Assembly: GCA_027579435.1 (NCBI GenBank)
Contig: JANBPK010000814.1
Location: forward strand, 1-64,000
DNA length: 64,000 bases
Direction: 5' to 3'
Source of the DNA: Candolleomyces eurysporus
Lineage: Eukaryota; Basidiomycota; Agaricomycetes; Agaricales; Psathyrellaceae
Shown here: one piece after another, positions 62,530-64,000 of the stretch
How the letters are laid out: each line of letters opens with the position of its first letter
How positions within the stretch are numbered: position 1 is the first letter of the stretch
The notes under the pieces: model-generated
Seen by the model: the letters and a program-made list of their open reading frames with translations, nothing else
What the model was told of the DNA's origin: nothing
The model's database searches: none
Translations under genes and position numbers: made by a program

Positions 62530-64000
62530 ATGCACCCAGCCGCTCTCGTAGCATGCGGAGGACTTGTTTGGGCTGCTAAGAGCATCGCTGAACAGAGGAA
62601 AAGAAATCCGCGAGGCCTCCCGTTGCCACCAGGTCCCAGAGGTTTGCCTGTCCTTGGCAACCTATTCCAGCTCCCTCAAGCTGAGCAATGGAAGGTTTAT
62701 CAAGAGTGGTCTAAACAATATGGTACGAATCATACTGCTACGGCATTTGTCACAATAACGACACGCTGATCACTTCTGTCATGTCATCCAGGCGATATGG
62801 TCTACCTCGAAGCTATGGGCCAACCCATCTTGATTCTCGGGACCTTGGACCGTACTGAGGATCTCATGGAGAAGCACGCTACCATGTACTCGGACAGGCC
62901 GACGTTGCCTGTTGGTCAATTGTATGTTTATCGACTTACTTTAATATTCCTGGACGTGTGCTGAAATGACAATGATCTTCAGCATTGATCTTAGTAACAG
63001 CTTTGCCATGATGAACTATGGCCCAGAGTGGCGCCACGATCGACGTGTCTTCCACCAGTACCTGAACCATAATGCAGTCGTTCAGTACCACCCTATCATG
63101 GAACAAGAGGCAGTGAACCTCCTCCGCCGACTGACCGAAACCCCTGATAAGTTCAGGGATCATGTTCGATTGTAAGTCTGTCAATCTTCAGACATTCGAT
63201 ACACCGGTGCTGACGCTTCCTTTCCAGCACTCTCGGATCCATCATCATGCGTGTTTCCTATGGATTCGACGACGTCGAAACCAATAAGCGTCTCGTCACC
63301 GACGCCGAAGCTCTTGTGTCCTCGTTCACCGAAGCCATCGTCCCTGGACGATACCTCTTCAACTCCTTCCCAAGCTTGGGTCTGTTGCCCGACTGGTTCC
63401 CGGGAACCGACTTCAAGCAAAGGTTCAGGGACTTGGACAAGATGAACCGCCACATGCTTACCTCGCCATTCGAGGCTACTCAAAATAACTTGGTGCGTGG
63501 TCCTCGGTGTATCTTTTGGTCAGCTTTCTTATTTTGCCTCATCCTTCGACATTCATAGAAGGATGGTGTTCGAAGCGCATACCCCAACATGGCGACAGAC
63601 CTTATCGACAAGCTCCAGGACGATAACACTCCTAGCTGGATTGGCAGTGAAAAGGTTGCGAAGAACGTTTGCGGTCTAGCATACCTCAGTGCGTTCTTCT
63701 TTTCCCAGCTTCGCGCTTGCCGTGGCTGATAGATATTTCCTTGGATAGCTGGGGCCGACACCACCGTCAGCTCAGCATGGGCCCTTGTGTTCGCATTGGC
63801 TGCGAACCCAGAAGCCCAGAAGGCGGCACAAGAAGAGATTGACCGGGTCATCGGAAACGATCGCTTGCCTCAGCTCTCTGATCGTGAACAGTTGCCCTAT
63901 GTTGCTGCAGTCGTGAAGGAGACGAGCCGATGGCACTCGGTTGTCCCTCTTGGTACGTCCTCTCGTGCTACTCGATTTTTCATGTCGTCTGAACTTCCTG
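62530..64000 (+). CDS. Cytochrome P450 monooxygenase, 3' partial
   Basis: ATG 62530, a short hydrophobic N-terminal anchor (HPAALVACGGLVWAAKSIAE), a basic stretch and the proline hinge LPLPPGPRGLPVLGNLFQLP. After splicing: GDMVYLEAMGQPILILGTLD, EKHATMYSDRPTLPVGQLI, helix C motif WRHDRRVFHQYL, ILGSIIMRVSYGFD, a PERF-preceding region, the I-helix AGADTTVSSAWALVFALAAN (oxygen-activation Thr) and the K-helix VKETSRWHSVVPLG (ExxR). The haem-binding Cys lies beyond the window end. An ER-membrane oxygenase of the large mushroom CYP families related to O-methylsterigmatocystin-oxidoreductase-like enzymes; the substrate cannot be told. At least five short introns. It reads as intact as far as it goes. 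Confidence 0.9.

Overview
The window is nuclear DNA of a mushroom-forming basidiomycete (Agaricomycetes). The evidence is the gene style (many 50-60 bp GT-AG introns), large NACHT-TPR NLR proteins, FunK1-type fungal kinases, RBR ubiquitin ligases with agaric-type N-termini and a P450 with conserved family motifs. Isolated N characters sit mostly beside homopolymers. Where internal repeats allow a check, deleting the N restores the reading frame, so many apparent frameshifts are consensus artefacts.

Layout. 0-0.8 kb: 3' part of an F-box/LRR-like hypothetical gene. 1-6.8 kb: two tandem paralogous RBR E3 ligases (minus strand). 7.7-15.4 kb (plus strand): housekeeping genes for a ZNHIT2-like HIT zinc-finger protein, a ZIP zinc transporter, Erv1/ALR sulfhydryl oxidase and a GH47 alpha-mannosidase. 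16.1-24.1 kb (minus): two NLR genes (NACHT plus tandem TPRs), separated by a stray piece of the array found further downstream. 25.0-27.4 kb: an apparently complete GH1 beta-glucosidase. 27.5-30.7 kb: a small probable mitochondrial protein and a divergent gene for an acidic uncharacterised protein.

30.9-54.7 kb: a tandem array of eight FunK1-like kinase genes, all on the minus strand. Between them lie beta-glucosidase promoter and coding relics on the plus strand in all stages of decay. One copy (36.8-39.9 kb) is a full-length FunK1 with the N-terminal regulatory domain. The other seven lack this domain and look like descendants of a deletion allele in which the promoter was joined to the kinase half. 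The ancestral unit appears to have been a divergent kinase/beta-glucosidase pair in which kinases were kept and glucosidases lost.

54.8-64 kb: a Bin3/MePCE-type RNA methyltransferase, tRNA-Asp(GTC), a cytosolic-type prolyl-tRNA synthetase with an upstream in-frame mitochondrial-looking leader, about 3.2 kb without a recognisable gene, and the 5' part of a cytochrome P450.

The flanks are conserved housekeeping genes. The centre (16-55 kb) is an accessory, fast-evolving block of NLRs, amplified kinases and relics, plausibly linked to non-self recognition or stress signalling; that role is inference.
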